Assembly (NCBI GenBank): GCA_037074765.1
Contig: JBAMDO010000148.1
Location: 62,001 to 126,000 of the forward strand
DNA length: 64,000 bases
From: Mansonella perstans
Taxonomy: Eukaryota > Nematoda > Chromadorea > Rhabditida > Onchocercidae
Reading direction: 5' to 3'
Shown piece after piece: positions 15,401-28,284 of this stretch (positions within the stretch are counted from its first letter, which is position 1; each line of letters opens with the position of its first letter). The notes beneath the pieces are model-generated. The model ran no database searches. It saw only the letters and a program-made list of their open reading frames with translations, and had not been told where the DNA came from. The position numbers and the translations under genes were made by a program.

Positions 15401-15650
15401 CTTTTTTTGATTTTTCGATTTGAAAAATTATCTTAAATAGAACTAAACTTTCACAATAGAAAGAACTTTTCTTCGTATTTTTGTAACACTTTTAATGAGC
15501 AATTAATTTGATCAAAAAAAACTTCAAATAATCAATCCAAATTTCTTGATTGATTTACTTTTTTCCTTTAAGTACATTGAAATTATTTTTTAGGGCAAAG
15601 GCGAATGCACCACATATTTCTTGGAAGGCAAAGAAGGTGAAAATACATAA
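3490..15650 (+). CDS. gcy: Receptor-type (transmembrane) guanylyl cyclase, 24 exons, 1049 aa
   Basis: Makes cGMP from GTP; nematode receptor cyclases mostly act in sensory neurons. Exons: 3490-3665, 4120-4226, 4574-4755, 5028-5205, 5772-5887, 6245-6412, 6795-6942, 7317-7477, 8374-8552, 8850-8919, 9087-9257, 9590-9697, 9801-9872, 10175-10376, 11021-11179, 11401-11510, 11937-12016, 12869-12914, 13177-13274, 13458-13650, 14416-14520, 14945-15127, 15315-15395, 15594-15650. Phases match at every junction. A short hydrophobic N-terminus is followed by an ANF-receptor-like ectodomain (FGPGCDEE, then [17 protein letters not shown]). A membrane segment lies near residues 446-471. The kinase-homology domain lacks the catalytic Asp and has DFY in place of DFG, as is normal for the family. 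A dimerisation helix precedes the cyclase domain. Metal-binding Asp residues ([14 protein letters not shown]), the guanine-selecting Glu and Cys (KVETIGD, RYCLFGD) and NMASRMES are present, so it should be active. I cannot name the C. elegans ortholog. The start codon is the least certain point. Confidence 0.93.
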
Positions 15651-16029
15651 GTTATAAAAACTTTCCATATCATTTTTGATAAGATAAGTGATTAATTGTT
15701 TAAAGTATCCCAAAACTCTTCGTATAAATTAAAACCAAAATTATTAAAACAAGAAATTTTTTATGAAAAGTTGAAAAAAAGATGAAAAAAAAGTAAATGA
15801 TCCGTGGTAGTTTAGATTTTTCAAATGCACATTTTCTATTAACCTTCCCTTGCTTTCCAGCCGGTTGATCCTTCCTATTACAAGTGACGATCAAACAGTA
15901 TATTTGCTAGAGCTATTTCTTCGGATAGTAACCTATACTTTACTGGAGTATATAAAAAACTTCAATCGCTTATTTAATAAAATGAATTTTAGTGATAAAT
16001 TGACAGCTTTATTTCCCATAAATTCTTCT
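15651..16029. other. Probable 3' UTR and flank of the cyclase gene; part is duplicated downstream
   Basis: Non-coding sequence after the TAA at 15648-15650. The segment 15830-16045 (AACCTTCCCTTGCTTTCC through TTCAATCGCTTATTTAATAA) recurs, diverged, at about 17990-18225. Confidence 0.6.
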
Positions 16030-16415
16030 TAATAATATACAGTACTGCAATTTTCACAAATATGTATTTACTATAAAAATACTAAAGTGTCTACAAAAAT
16101 ATCAGTAAACTCATACTAGTAAATTTTCCATCTTACTTTTTTCAAGTTAAATCTTATTATTGCTCTTCATAAAATATTTATGCATGCAGTTATGTATTTA
16201 CTATAAAAATATTACAGTGTCCATAGAAGTATCCAGAAATCTCATATTAGTATCTTTTTCATCTTACACGTCGTTTTAAATGTAATGATACATAATACCG
16301 TAATTTTCACAAATATATATTTACTATAAAAATAATAAAGTGTCTACAGAAGTACCCAATAATCACATAGTATTTTCTTTTCCATCTTATCGTTCTAAAT
16401 GTAATGATATGGTAA
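16030..16415. repeat. Three tandem copies of a ~125-130-bp unit
   Basis: TATTTACTATAAAAATA followed by AAAGTGTC(T/C)A and CATCTTA recurs near 16063, 16194 and 16319. The first and third copies also share the preceding CAATTTTCACAAATAT-like stretch. No coding character. Confidence 0.75.
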
Positions 16416-17480
16416 TAAAAAACTTTGTAAAAATTCCGATAAATAAAATATGAAACTTCTTGATGAATGTACTAAATTGTAATGAACTGTGAAATGATAT
16501 TTACAAATCAAACTCGAACCTTAACACATCGAAATTCGTCCATTAATTTACGGCACATAATGTTACAACGGCTATTTTGATAGCAAAAACTTCTAAACAT
16601 TTCAATAGATCAAGGACGGTTGAACTCCTTCCGGAATCATATAGATAAGAATGTCACATGAGATAAATACAAATGAAAAAAATGTTAAACTCGTTTAAAT
16701 TTTCATGGAATAAAAAAAAATGAAATTTATAGAAAGATGTTTAGTGATAGAGATTGAAAACATTTGCAAAAGTTGACAACTTTTTACGATGAAAAGGAAA
16801 AACAATGATTAAAAAAAAAACAAAAATATAGATAACAAAGAGAGAAAGAGAAAGGGAGAGAGAGAGAAAATAATGACAGACATCTTAGAATACAAATTAA
16901 ATCAAAGACCACAAAACCAAAACCAATTTACCAGTGAACGGGAGTGAACGGGTAGGAAAGAAAGGCCGGGATTTTTGTAGCGGGTTTACATTCAATTTGT
17001 AAGCAGGTTGTCAAAATAAGCAGAAAATTATTATTGCTGGATAAGATCCTAAAAGATAGCTTTGAAGTTTTCATATGTAAATTTATTTGTATGAATATTC
17101 ATTGTACTGGCCTACTGCTTGAGCAAATTTATTCCAACCAGAAAAGTATCGGAAGTACTTAAAGTCGAGAAATATTCTTGAAATTAAATCGGAATTGATA
17201 AATATTGATATTGCTAAGAAATCCGATCCTCTATGTTATTTTTTTTCTAGTGGCCAATATTATCGAATCGGACAATCCTTAAATTTACTGTGAGTGTTAT
17301 GAAATATCTTCTGCGGACGAAGTATTGTAGTTGAACTGTGTGTGAGGATACAAATCCTTTGTAGCTTACTCACTTTCGATGGAAGGACTTTGTTCGATGC
17401 TTGTCTCAACCTTAAAATAATCCTACTGCGCAAGTACTAATACAGCGGTAAAATCTTATGTAAAATAACGATAACCAAAA
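16416..17480. other. Intergenic, no gene seen; purine-rich tract
   Basis: AT-rich. A GAGAGAAAG-type purine tract occupies about 16838-16870. Nothing else recognised. Confidence 0.5.
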
Positions 17481-17496
17481 ATGAGCGAAAAGGTAG

Positions 17497-17790
17497 GTAG
17501 GAAGAATTAATCGAAAGCGCTTTAGTCAATGGTGGTGACAAAAATGACAAAGTAAAGAGCAAAGAGAAGCTGTCGAAGGATGATGTAAAAGGATTGATGA
17601 AAAAGGCTAAAGTTTTTTGGGTAGATATCACCCTTTGTAGAGGAGATAAATGGGTTTTTGCTTCCAGTATTTTTATATGACCTTTAGACACTAAGCAGAT
17701 GATTGTTTTAACTTTGACAATTACACATAGGATATGTTGAAGACCAAAGATTACAAAATTCTGACATAAATTGGCTTGGTAATGATGCAA
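17497..17790 (+). other. Two possible orphan exons of an unrecognised protein
   Basis: After an acceptor-like GGTAGGTAG, a forward frame reads EELIESALVNGG, then KSKEKLSKDDVKGLMKKAK, then FWVDITLCRGDKWVFASS (about 17500-17675). A second piece after CACATAG (about 17730-17790) reads YVEDQRLQNSDINWLGND and ends at a GTAAAA donor-like site. The composition is protein-like, but no family is recognised, there is no visible start or stop context, and the segments could be relics. The long minus-strand frame 17437-17790 is probably the shadow. Confidence 0.25.
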
Positions 17791-17849
17791 ATAAAGGTAA
17801 AAATGTCAAGCTGCTTAAAATAAAGCAGTATTTTAGCAAATTATTCATG

Positions 17850-18230
17850 AGACCTTCTTATAAATGTTTCCGACAAACTATCATTCTATAATCTGTCTTT
17901 TGGGAAATATTGATCTAATATATTTCAAAGAGACTAAATCACTTTTGGATTAATTGATGGAAAAAGTGAATGAAGTAACGACTTTTTAAATTTTTCAGAC
18001 CCACCTTTCCTATTAACCTTCCCTTACTTTCCGGCCAACTGACCCTTCCCTTTACATTTGTCGATCTTTTCTTTTATTAAACAATATATCTGTTATAGCA
18101 GATAGCAAACAACCTATGCTTTACTGGGGTGTATAAAAAATTTCAATCGCTTATTTAATAAAATAAATTTAAGTGATAAATTGATAGTTTTATCTTTCAT
18201 ATGTACTTCATAAATAATATACAATACTGT
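17850..18230 (+). pseudogene. Truncated, rearranged duplicate of the guanylyl cyclase gene end
   Basis: About 17851-17975 matches the intron/exon-18 region of the cyclase (12785-12915), including ATATATTTCAAAGAGACTAA and ACTAAATCACTTTTGGAT. In the copy the exon reads TKSLLD, then TAA, then LMEKVNE, so it is stopped. It is followed directly (17990-18225) by a copy of the cyclase 3' flank (15830-16045). The roughly 2.9 kb that separates these segments in the intact gene, including the whole cyclase catalytic domain, is missing. Confidence 0.75.
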
Positions 18231-18923
18231 AATTTAAACAAATAATATCGCAATTTAATTATTTTACAAATAAATACAGGGTACGCATCGATGATAAAAA
18301 GAAACAAATTACTTCCTAGTTAAAAAGAAAAAGAGATACCGCAGTAGATGCGCGATGAAGAAAATAATGGTAACGATAGCAGAGTACAGATGAACAATAC
18401 TTATGCCCAAATGATTATTTATACTTTAAGTACAAGAAAATGCTGAGTGAAGAGCTGTTGGTACAAATGAAAAACTGTGCGATTCACTCAGGACAAATTA
18501 TATAATTAAAACTAGGCTTTATTTAACATTTTGCACCTATTATAACATAAACGTTAATTTTTCGCTAAAACTTCTTTTTCTTTTTTTTTTTCTTTCAAAT
18601 TTTAAAATCAATTAACACTTTGTTTTACAAATTTTGACAATACAGAAGTGATGAGAAATTTGAATGCTCACATTCACTTTCTAGCTGAGTCCTCCAATGT
18701 TTCCGATTAAACCAAATAGCAAAGATAAAAACAAAACAAAAATTATTGTATCATTTGCTATACTTCGTCTACACAACCTATTCTTCAAACACATAAATAA
18801 CTGTCCTTTGAGCTCTACAATTTAAACTCATTAAGGGTTTATTTTTACAAAACAGGGGGAAATAAAAGCAAAAAAACGAATAAATATTCAAAGTTTTTTA
18901 ATAAATAACATCACAAACTTAAA
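18231..18923. other. Intergenic between converging genes
   Basis: No gene seen. It contains the 3' flank of the minus-strand CAP-H gene. Confidence 0.5.
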
Positions 18924-21900
18924 TTAATTAGTGAATGACATTTTTGAGGCAGTCCGTTTACGATTCACCCTGTTTTGTCGTGCAGATATTATCGTGAAAT
19001 CACCCATTTCTGTTGGCATTATCAAACCACGATTATCCCTTCGTTGCAGAAGCTCCAAATTCTGGAAAATAAGAAAACAGTCCCGGAATAAATTAATTAT
19101 AGAATTGATTTTTATTAAGCAAAAATCCCTTTTATCTCAGGAACAACACCTACAAAGAGTGATGATGTAAAAAAATAGTGAGGAACTCGAAAAGGCAAAC
19201 TTTTGCTCGTCTTTTCGAGAATATCATTACTCGAAAAGATTTAGATAACAACAGAACAGTCAACTTGCATAAAATGAGCTCAAGATGCAAACGATGCTAG
19301 CTTAAAAAAATTAGTTTCCATGACAATTTTTGACCTCAGTAAGAAATTGATAAATAATTTTTGCAAACTTGAATCCAAAAATTCAAAATTACTAACATTT
19401 TCATTACAAAGATGTAAAAGCACCGAAAACGCATTAATAGGACTGAGATCATCAGCTGTCCGCCCTGCCAAATATGAAGGAAGTTGGGTCAAAACTGATG
19501 AAAATGTATGCCGACCGGCTAATTTAAAATCTTTTACTGTTACTTCAGCACATCGCAGTTCACATGTTAGATCATCGTTAATTTCCTAAAACGAAAAAAA
19601 ATGTTTGAAATTTAAAATTATAATCTTCCAAACCTTTAGCATAACATCAAGCGTGTGTTTGACTACTGAATGCAACAAATGTCACTACATTATTGCCTAA
19701 AAATGAATCCTCTAAAAACTTATGATTAGAACTGTAAAAGTTAAGCTTCGTCATATGAAGTGCCAAAGAATGTCATTTGTCGAAATTAGAAAAGGATGAA
19801 AATCATCAACCTCCTCTTCTCTCAATTGCAACCGTACTTCATCTCTACTGAACTCGATGATATTATCTTGATTATCCAAAGCAACTAAATCTTGATAAGA
19901 ATCTTCGCTTATAATACTCAGATCATTCAAATCATCCAAAGAACTGAATCCTTGTTGTCGTGCAACGGAGAGTTCAGCATTCAAAGCATCAGCATCAAGC
20001 TTAAAAATAATCAAGTTGTGAAATTTCAATTAAATAAAAACATATTTTTTTTATAACTAAGAAGACTGGCTCAAATGTATGTACAAAGATTCACCTTTGA
20101 ATTCGACAGTATAGTACCAATCGCTCTCTTCACAGCTGGTGCATTGATGCGTCGCTGTCTCACCGAATATTTCACACCAAAAATCTATACAAAAAGATGC
20201 GGCAAAAATAATTTTCAAGAAGTTAGATCTTATTCTCTCTAAAAATCTAGTTCACAAATGGAACCTAAATTATGAGAGTTGACATGATGGGAACATACGG
20301 ATTAACGGATAACAACTTTTCTCTCCTTATATACCTTTCTATCTTTTGCTTTTCTGAATAGTACATACCGCATTATAAGTTTTGACATATATCCGTCTAA
20401 AATCCTTTTTAAAAAACTAAAATCCTTAATCTCTAGCATCTAAAAGGCTGAGAAGCAAACATGTTCTATGAAACGCGACTGCACATTAACGTGGAAATCA
20501 AGCATTTACTTCAGCTTCCTCTGCTTCAGAATCAACTTCAGAATAGAAACTCTGGGTTGCTTTCACTGCTGGCACCACATCATATGTTGATACCAGTACC
20601 TGTAAAATGCTCAATAAAAATCACGGGCTGATAGATATGCATTTTAAAAAATATTTCCAAAAAAAAAACAAGTTTACAACTTATTACTATTCACAGTATC
20701 TGTTGAATAACGCGTGCTATATTTATCACATAAGTTATATGATAAATTCAAAGTAGTATATGTATCAGTAACACATAACTCTCTAGAAATAAAATCTGTT
20801 CTCGAACAAGAAACTATGTCATCTAATTTAAGCCCCAAACTAATTATTGGAAAGAGACAAGGTTTTGAATTAATGTCACTTGTTTACATAATGATGATGA
20901 TAATAATAAATAATATAAATAATTTAAAATGCTGATGGAAGACAAAAACTTATTCCAGTAAAGATAATAGTAAGATAAAGTGCTCCTCACACTATCATTA
21001 TCGTCATTGTCTTGATTAGTAATTTCGCTACATAGGTCATTATCGTTATTGCCGTCAAATGCTTCACTTGCACAAGGCACTGACATTGATCGCTGTTCCG
21101 AACATACATCGTCGAAATAACCATTAAAACACGACATATGTTCTTTAATTCTGTAAATTTAACCTATGACAAGTCGAATATAGCTTCCAATTTCAATGTC
21201 CATTAAAAAATTTGAATTTTTTTCTGGAAAAAATTAAAACTAACGCTTCTTCAGGATCCAAATCTTCCCTAATACTCCGTCGTAGCATTCGTGACAAACG
21301 TTCTTTGGCATCAACTGGCGTTGACATAGCTCGATTAAAACGCACATTTTCCCATTCGCCCTAAAACAATACGTTCAAAACTTGCCAACTCATGAAGAAA
21401 ACATTTTGTAAAAAAAAAATAAATTTAAAAACTAATAATTTCAAGAGGAAAAATACCGAAAAAACATGAGCTAGACGACAAAACTGCTCCGGTTTATAAA
21501 AGAGATCAGCAGCAATCCGTGTTCGTTGAATCTTCAGAACTTCATCTTCGCGCTTAACAAGCACAGTGGGACGTTTCGTTTGTCTTTGTCGGTCGCGAAT
21601 CACGGCAAGAGGCATATTATCAAAATCTCCAATTTCAAATGCTTCCTGCTCCTCCTCTTTTTTGGCCTGAAATATGCTATATTCAAATGTTTATTTCTTA
21701 TAAATATCAAAATCGAGAAAAAAAAAAACAAAAAAAACTTTGATGCCCCGCTAAAATATGGGCCGATTTGTACCAAAACAAATGTGTTCCAGCACGGACT
21801 GAATAACTTGTAGCAGCCGTCCTAAACGTCCATGCTTATTCTTTATGAAAGCATCATCCCATTCGATTTATCAAACCAAAAAAAAATTTTCAATGGATCT

Positions 21901-24191
21901 AATTATCGAGCACATGGATTACAGGTGGATTAGTAAGTCTGGATTAGTGTATAACTTCAGTTTGTTTACAATCTATGAAAAACACTCTTCAAAATCTTAT
22001 CTACTCGCAAGATACGCATCTAAAAAAAGGAAAAAAAACGAAAAATCTTGGGGTATATTAAGTCACGCCTAGAAAATTGCAAATTAGCTTGCTTTTTTCC
22101 GTTCGGCTTTATCCAATTTCATCGGTGGCTTCCCTTTCGCAGCAGCAGTAATTTCTGAAAAGAATTTTCCCAATGTATAATTGCAAAAGCAAAATTAGTT
22201 TCAGTCAGGTACACTGAAACTTTTTAAATGTTATAATACGAAATTTAATTAACGTTAACAAAATTTAAGGTAAAAAAATTCTTGTTACTGACCTTCCTTA
22301 TCAAGTTTTCGTTTTTTCCAATGTGTTTCATCGTTTACTATTGAATAAGCCATAATTGCAACTCGTCTCTCATCAACAAAATGAAGATCGCCGTATGCTG
22401 AAGCTGCGTCCGTATTCTCAATTCGCATGCTGTTTTCTATTCGTACATTTTCCGGCTTTTCCGAAAGTTCTATCTTCAACAATGTGATTAGAAAACACCT
22501 GAATTGCAACACGTATATAAAAAAATTCAGACCAAAAATTCACCCATTTGGATTCGAAGAAATGGAAAAGATCAGTGTACCTGCTTAGATGCAAGTGATC
22601 GAGCATCATCGGCAACCAAACGAAAATCATTCATACGTGATGAGGCTACTTCCGCATCCATATCAGTGTCATTATCGAAAGTGGTATTGAAGCCACCTAT
22701 ATCTGTTTCAGAATTAAAATCATCCATACGACTTGGTATCGTCAAACGATCGTCAATTGATTCAGGTGGTACTACTGATCTTGACTGCTCTCTCAAAATA
22801 GCAGATTCACGTTCCCAACCAGCTTCTAGTTCCGGCCTTCGTATTCTGTATAAGCAAACAAAATTCCACAATACAAATGCTATAAATATCTTCAAAGTAT
22901 CAAAGATTTTTCTCTACATTTTGTAAATACCATCAAAGATTTTTTAAATACCATCAGAGATTTTTTCTCTACATTTTATAATTTAAACGAGTGTATCAAC
23001 AAAATAAAAGAAACAGAAATGAAAATAACGATATCACCAACAGAATTTGTGAACTTATAGTTATTAACTGACAAGGAAACAGTATATTTTAAAACGTACG
23101 GTGTTGCAATTGGAATTTGTGCAATTTTTCGTCCAAAATCATCGCCTTTTTTCTGAAACAAACTTTCACCTCGACCAATTCGGAAAGTATCTAGTATTGC
23201 TGCCAAAGCTTTCTGATCATCATTAGACATTTTCGCAATTTCACGCGGAACTTTGATCTTAATTATACTGCGAAAAACAGGTAAACTGCCAATCACATTA
23301 TCATTCTGAAAACAAAATATCATGACAGCAAAAAAAAAATATATATATATATATAATGATTCGTAGATTTACTGAAAAGTCTTGGAAGAGATGAGAGATG
23401 ATAACTTCATAGGAATCAGGTTAAGTGTAAATAAACCTCAGCAGATAAATGCTCGGCTGATCGTGCGAAAAAGTAGTTAAATGTAGGATCTTCTCCAGAT
23501 AATGACTTCAAGATCTTTGCTCGCGCTTCATCACTCATATCATCCCATCTTTAAAAGTTTCATTTAACCAAAAAATCTATTAGGAAGAATTATTGAAGAG
23601 CAAAATAAGCAAATCAAAATAACACAAATTACTGCCATCAGCTATCACTCCCCACCGAACAGTCTCGTTTAATATACCTGGCGGTCTTGCATTTTCTTGT
23701 TTGCCCATACAATTATAAGTCTCCAAATCAACAAAGTCTCCTATAGCTATCTGAAGTCTCCCGAAAACCCAAAAAGCTTTAACTCGCTCAAAACATGATC
23801 ATCAGATTCCTGTATAAATCTTCGTATATATGGCTATTTATATTGCTTATAGTATCAAACAGATGAAATAAGCAATGTATAACCTCATTTTGCATATTTT
23901 CCAACACATCGATTCTTCGAATGGTTCCAGTTCATCGGCTATTGGCGCATACGTTAAACCACTTTTTGTATCCGCGATTATGTTAATATATGATTTTTTT
24001 GCTGGAATTAAGACTTGTCGAATAAAACTTCGCCGAACAAATGGATCTACATCTCGCAAAGAGTGAGCCTGAAAAATGCTGAAGTAACTGAATTGACCCG
24101 ATAAAATTTACTTCGAAAAATTAGATTTAACCAGCTTCATTTTAAATTGCCGGAGCGCATCACTAAAAAACAACTAAACCGAAAAAAAAAG

Positions 24192-24226
<35 letters not shown>

Positions 24227-27200
24227 AGAACAATGTAAATACGAGCAATCTACATATGCCATTAAAATCAGGCAAAAAAATAAACCGAAATTTATAAAAG
24301 GAACCAATAAAGCGACGAACTGTCCAGAATTCATGCCAAGCTTTTTTTGCAGCTGTCTTCTCCACCGAAACAATTCTTTATTACCAATTTCAAGAAGTGC
24401 TTCCTCCAACACAGTTTCCACGTTTTCCTGAATTGACTGCATGCCACTGGTACTTGCTGTTGTATCCATAAAAGTTGTTGTATCCTGAACGACATTTATA
24501 TTCTGCAGAAAATTGTTCCCGACTGCTTTTTGTCAATTGCTTGCAAATATACTATAGTAAAATCTCTCATCTTCGATAGCTTCTCCATTTGAAGTCAACA
24601 ACAACAAAAGATATACAAAAAATCACAACGAAATGTCATAAAAACTTAAGAGTTTTGAAGATTGAGTTTTAGCGATTCGATTTTTCTAATTCTTAAAATT
24701 AACTGAACAGAACTTCGAAGAACCAACACTTTTGAAAACATACTTGTGGAAACGCCGATATTTGTTCATTATTATTCAAATTACCTGCGATACCAGTCAC
24801 ATTTGACGGTGCAATTTTTTCTGTTTCTTCGATAGCCTCTACAATCAACTAATTTATAACAACATTTGTTTTTTTTTTTTTTTTATTTCAGAATGTAAGG
24901 AATTTTTTTACTATGAGTTTTTTTTTTCATCCATAGTGACGGGTAGGAAGTTAATATTAATAAGTAAACATAAAAAGCACAAATTTCAGTAAGAGGAATG
25001 CATAAGAATATCCTCAAATATGAGGTAAAAATAAAATTGAAAGCGAAATTAATGAAGTTAAAAATGAACACATTACTTATTCGTAAAAAATTAAAATAAA
25101 TTTGATAAATAAAATCGAAGAGCATTTATTGGAGAAAAAACGAACTCCATATTTCGTGTAAATCCTCGCCTTCAATTTTCTCATTCCATGGATCACGAAT
25201 ACATCGACAATTATTATGGAGCATATAACGACGGCCAGATTTGCTTGTAACAGCATTTTGCATCAAAAGGCCACTTGATGATCCCTTATCAAAGTTGTGT
25301 GTTGCCTTACTATACAAATGACTACAGAATTCGGCAATCGTTTCTGTGTCATTTAGTTCGGATGAATCATATACCACCATCGGCACCTGAAATGATAAAT
25401 TTAATGTCATCAGAGCAGGTCTTAATCAATTCCTCTCAGTGTTGGCCAGTTAATGGACTTCAACTAGCTAGATTAAGATCTAAGGGTTTTGAGGCCTCAT
25501 ATATAATGCAATCCACTTTTTTTACAACACTTATCATTATAATCATAGAAAAATGAAATTTTGCAGTCTTCAAGAAAAAACGTTCGTGTTACACACGCGG
25601 ATATTTTGAACAGCAATCTAAGCGCAGTATAACGATGCTAACAATCAAATCAGAATTGCTTAAAAAATTACTTAGCATTGTATACTCTGAATGTTGGATG
25701 AAAAAAGTTATGAGAGTCATTTTAATATTTCTAGTCATGACAATCATTTTAAAATTTACTTTAGTTCTCTCGTTGGCTGGGCAATCAGTGGTAGTAATCG
25801 TCACATTATATCAATCCACACTTATAAAGGTAAAATTTAGATAAAAACAAAATCGGCAGAAGTATTTCTGTTTGATACATTTTTCTCCGAATTAAAAACA
25901 TTACCTTCGCTCTTCTTTTTATACAGTTTTCGTGAGACTTATCGTTTCTCTTCATAAACTTTTTTACAATATCACAAGCTTCCAGTGCTGCTTCTTCATC
26001 TTCCGTTCCAGAAGATGAACCATCAAAATCTATTGGAAGATCATCTGCACCATAGACATCATCCTTTTTAGCGGCACTATCATCCAAACCTATATCAGAA
26101 TCACTGTTCCCTTCATCCAACTGTCCTTTCTTTTTTGTCTTGTCATTGCCTTCCTATAAGGAAAACAAGAAAATCAACAGAAAAATTTCCACGATTAATA
26201 TGTTAAAACATAAAATATATAAATATATAGAAACTACCATATCTTAATAAATAATATACAAATTAAAGGAAAAAAGGATATCAGAACATACTTTTGTACT
26301 TCCTTCATTATCCGAATTCATTCCTTCATCATCATCATCATCATCATCTCCAACAGGTAAGCCATCTTTATTACCATTTTTCATGTTATCAGATCCAAAT
26401 TCTGAAAAATCTTATTTTTATAAGGTGAAAAACTTTGATTTAAACAAAGTTTAATTAGATTTAACTTACTCTCTCCTAGTTTTGATCGAACATCGTATGC
26501 CTCAGAATGCGTAGCATCTACACGAAAGGAATAAATTCGTGCACTTGCATCAAGTAAAGATCCGGCTTGCTGAAAATTTTCCAAAATTTTGCATTTTAAA
26601 CTCAGCAGATGAAAAACTTACGATTCTCATACAATTTCTCTGTAAATACGCAAACAAGAAAATCGTGAATTTCTGCGAGAAATTAACTTAGCACCTACAT
26701 AGAGAGGTTCTTTTTCAACCGCAATCGGTAATCTATCTATAAGATCTTCCTGAAAAGCCCGGGCAGCCAATTGCTTGGCTTTCGTAACGGCAATTTTCAT
26801 CGCTTCCAGCAAACGTTCATTTTTCGCTGGGTTCTCTAGAATCTCAGAAACTTAAGTGAAGATCAAATTTTAAAAAATAAATGAAAAAATTAGAAACCAA
26901 GCTCGTTAATACTTAAAGTAACCAAATCAAGCTTACAATACTGAAAATTTATAATTTCAAAGGTCTTAAACAACTTTTTCTCTCTTAACGACAATCCTCC
27001 GAATATTTAAAGAAACTTTATCAACGGACTATTAAATGAGGACTATACCTTTTCCAATAGATCTGGCATTCATATCCATCAAAATCTTTTGTCTCTCCTC
27101 ATCCTCATCTTTCTGTGTGCGTAATACTGCCGATATACGACGCGAACCACGCCGACTATCTTTTTCCAAGGCATCAAATGTTCGATCGACCTTTGGAAAG

Positions 27201-27451
27201 AAAGGAAAATAAGGATTAAACTGGGTGACAATCTAAAGTACAAGTTTTTAATTTACTTGGCTAAAGGTATGTTCAGTTTAATTCAAACATTTTGTCTTCA
27301 TTTCCCTACTCAATTAATTAAAAAACATATAAAAAAGGGAAAATATAAATTATCAACTTAAAATCGATGAATTTTCTAGATTGTAAGAGCAACATACTTC
27401 GCCATCCAAATCGTCATCATCATTATCACTGTATATCCGGCGTCTTGGCAT
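18924..27451 (-). CDS. NCAPH: Condensin complex subunit 2 (CAP-H / Barren / kleisin), about 23 exons
   Basis: Kleisin subunit that bridges the SMC2/SMC4 heads of condensin during mitotic chromosome condensation. The start ATG is at 27451 (MPRRRIYSDNDDDDLDGE) and the TAA at 18924-18926. Main coding blocks: 27451-27398, 27190-27049, 26835-26695, 26569-26470, 26401-26292, 26153-25905, 25386-~25142, ~24860-24750, ~24504-24310, ~24069-23890, ~23550-23437, ~23306-23100, ~22850-22580, ~22470-22293, ~22155-22090, ~21668-21456, ~21360-21240, ~21140-20990, ~20600-20510, ~20185-20100, ~19998-19760, ~19585-19310, ~19062-18924. The best family match is GSLLDASARIYSFRVDATHS, the hallmark LDASxKIYxxRVDxxH block of Barren proteins. 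The C-terminal block VLTQLPSYLAGRTADDLSP, then FSVLLHLCNE, fits the winged-helix end of kleisins. The middle is acidic, including a run of seven Asp coded by GAT repeats. The middle of the family is poorly conserved, so several exon joins are approximate; the join between 26695 and 26569 does not close in frame without a small extra exon. Confidence 0.75.
24195..24226. repeat. Long A/T homopolymer in a CAP-H intron
   Basis: A run of about 30 A (plus strand) within an intron. The flanking open frames full of lysine or phenylalanine are artefacts of it. Its length may be imprecise in an assembly. Confidence 0.8.
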
Positions 27452-28284
27452 CCTTTTTATCGTTATAAAAAGGTAAAATTTATTAAGAGATAACAAAAAT
27501 ACCCTGACAGCAATGCCCTGATAAATCCCCTGCAAACTTTATAAAAATTAGACATAAAATTTAATTTCTTTGATAATGACGTTAAATATATGCACCAGTG
27601 ACAAACAAATGTCATTTAAATGAGTGATATTGATAGAAGAAGAAACAGAAGCTTTTCTGTAAATTGTGAAGTAATTTTTTATTTTACACTGCAAAGTCGA
27701 AAAAAACTTGAGACAAAAAAAAAACATCAAAATTTAAATATATTATTTTATATGCAACAACATGGTCTGTTTATTCTAGTTTACGTGATTTAATCGTCAG
27801 ATTATCCATCATTGTCACATAAATATATGAAACAGAAAATAAAATTAAAGTTAAAATTCATTTCTTAATTGATTACTTTGCTCCATAATTAGTCGACAAT
27901 GTCGCATCATCAATTTTTATTTTTATCCCTTTTTATTTTTCGGCTTCCAGTTTTCTTTTTTGGACGTGGTGACAGCTATCGAATTATGTCAGAATGAAAG
28001 TGATGATTTTAACTCTAATATGAGAAATCTCTGCGGAGCCCCCAACACTTCCGGAATGAGTAATAATTTCTACCTAACACTATTTTCCAAACATTACTTA
28101 ACACCTAAACTTGCACACAGTTCCATTCGGATGGTTGATTCACTTCTCTCTTTTTTCTTACCGTTATATTCATTCCGGGCACTTAGTCTCTAAGCTCAAA
28201 CAAAAGAATTCCGATAAATCGCAAACATCTCTCTCGGTCGTCCTATCGATTCTCCCTCTTTCCGGTTTCTCTTTCCACCAGCAT
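27452..28284. other. Upstream region of CAP-H; no certain gene
   Basis: It holds the presumed promoter of the leftward CAP-H gene. A short forward frame at 27960-28193 has a few protein-like residues (QNESDDFNSNMRNLCGAPN) but no supporting splice context, so it is not called. Confidence 0.4.

Noticed and set aside
17437..17790. 117-codon minus-strand ORF
   Set aside because: Hydrophobic, low-complexity translation opposite a more protein-like forward frame; probably a shadow.
19210..19239. 10-bp stem hairpin (TCTTTTCGAG / CTCGAAAAGA) in a CAP-H intron
   Set aside because: Perfect but short and isolated; expected occasionally by chance in a window this long, and no function suggested.
24137..24469. 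Lysine-rich (+) and phenylalanine-rich (-) ORFs
   Set aside because: Produced by the A/T homopolymer. Only the part of the minus frame upstream of it (about 24310-24504) is a CAP-H exon.
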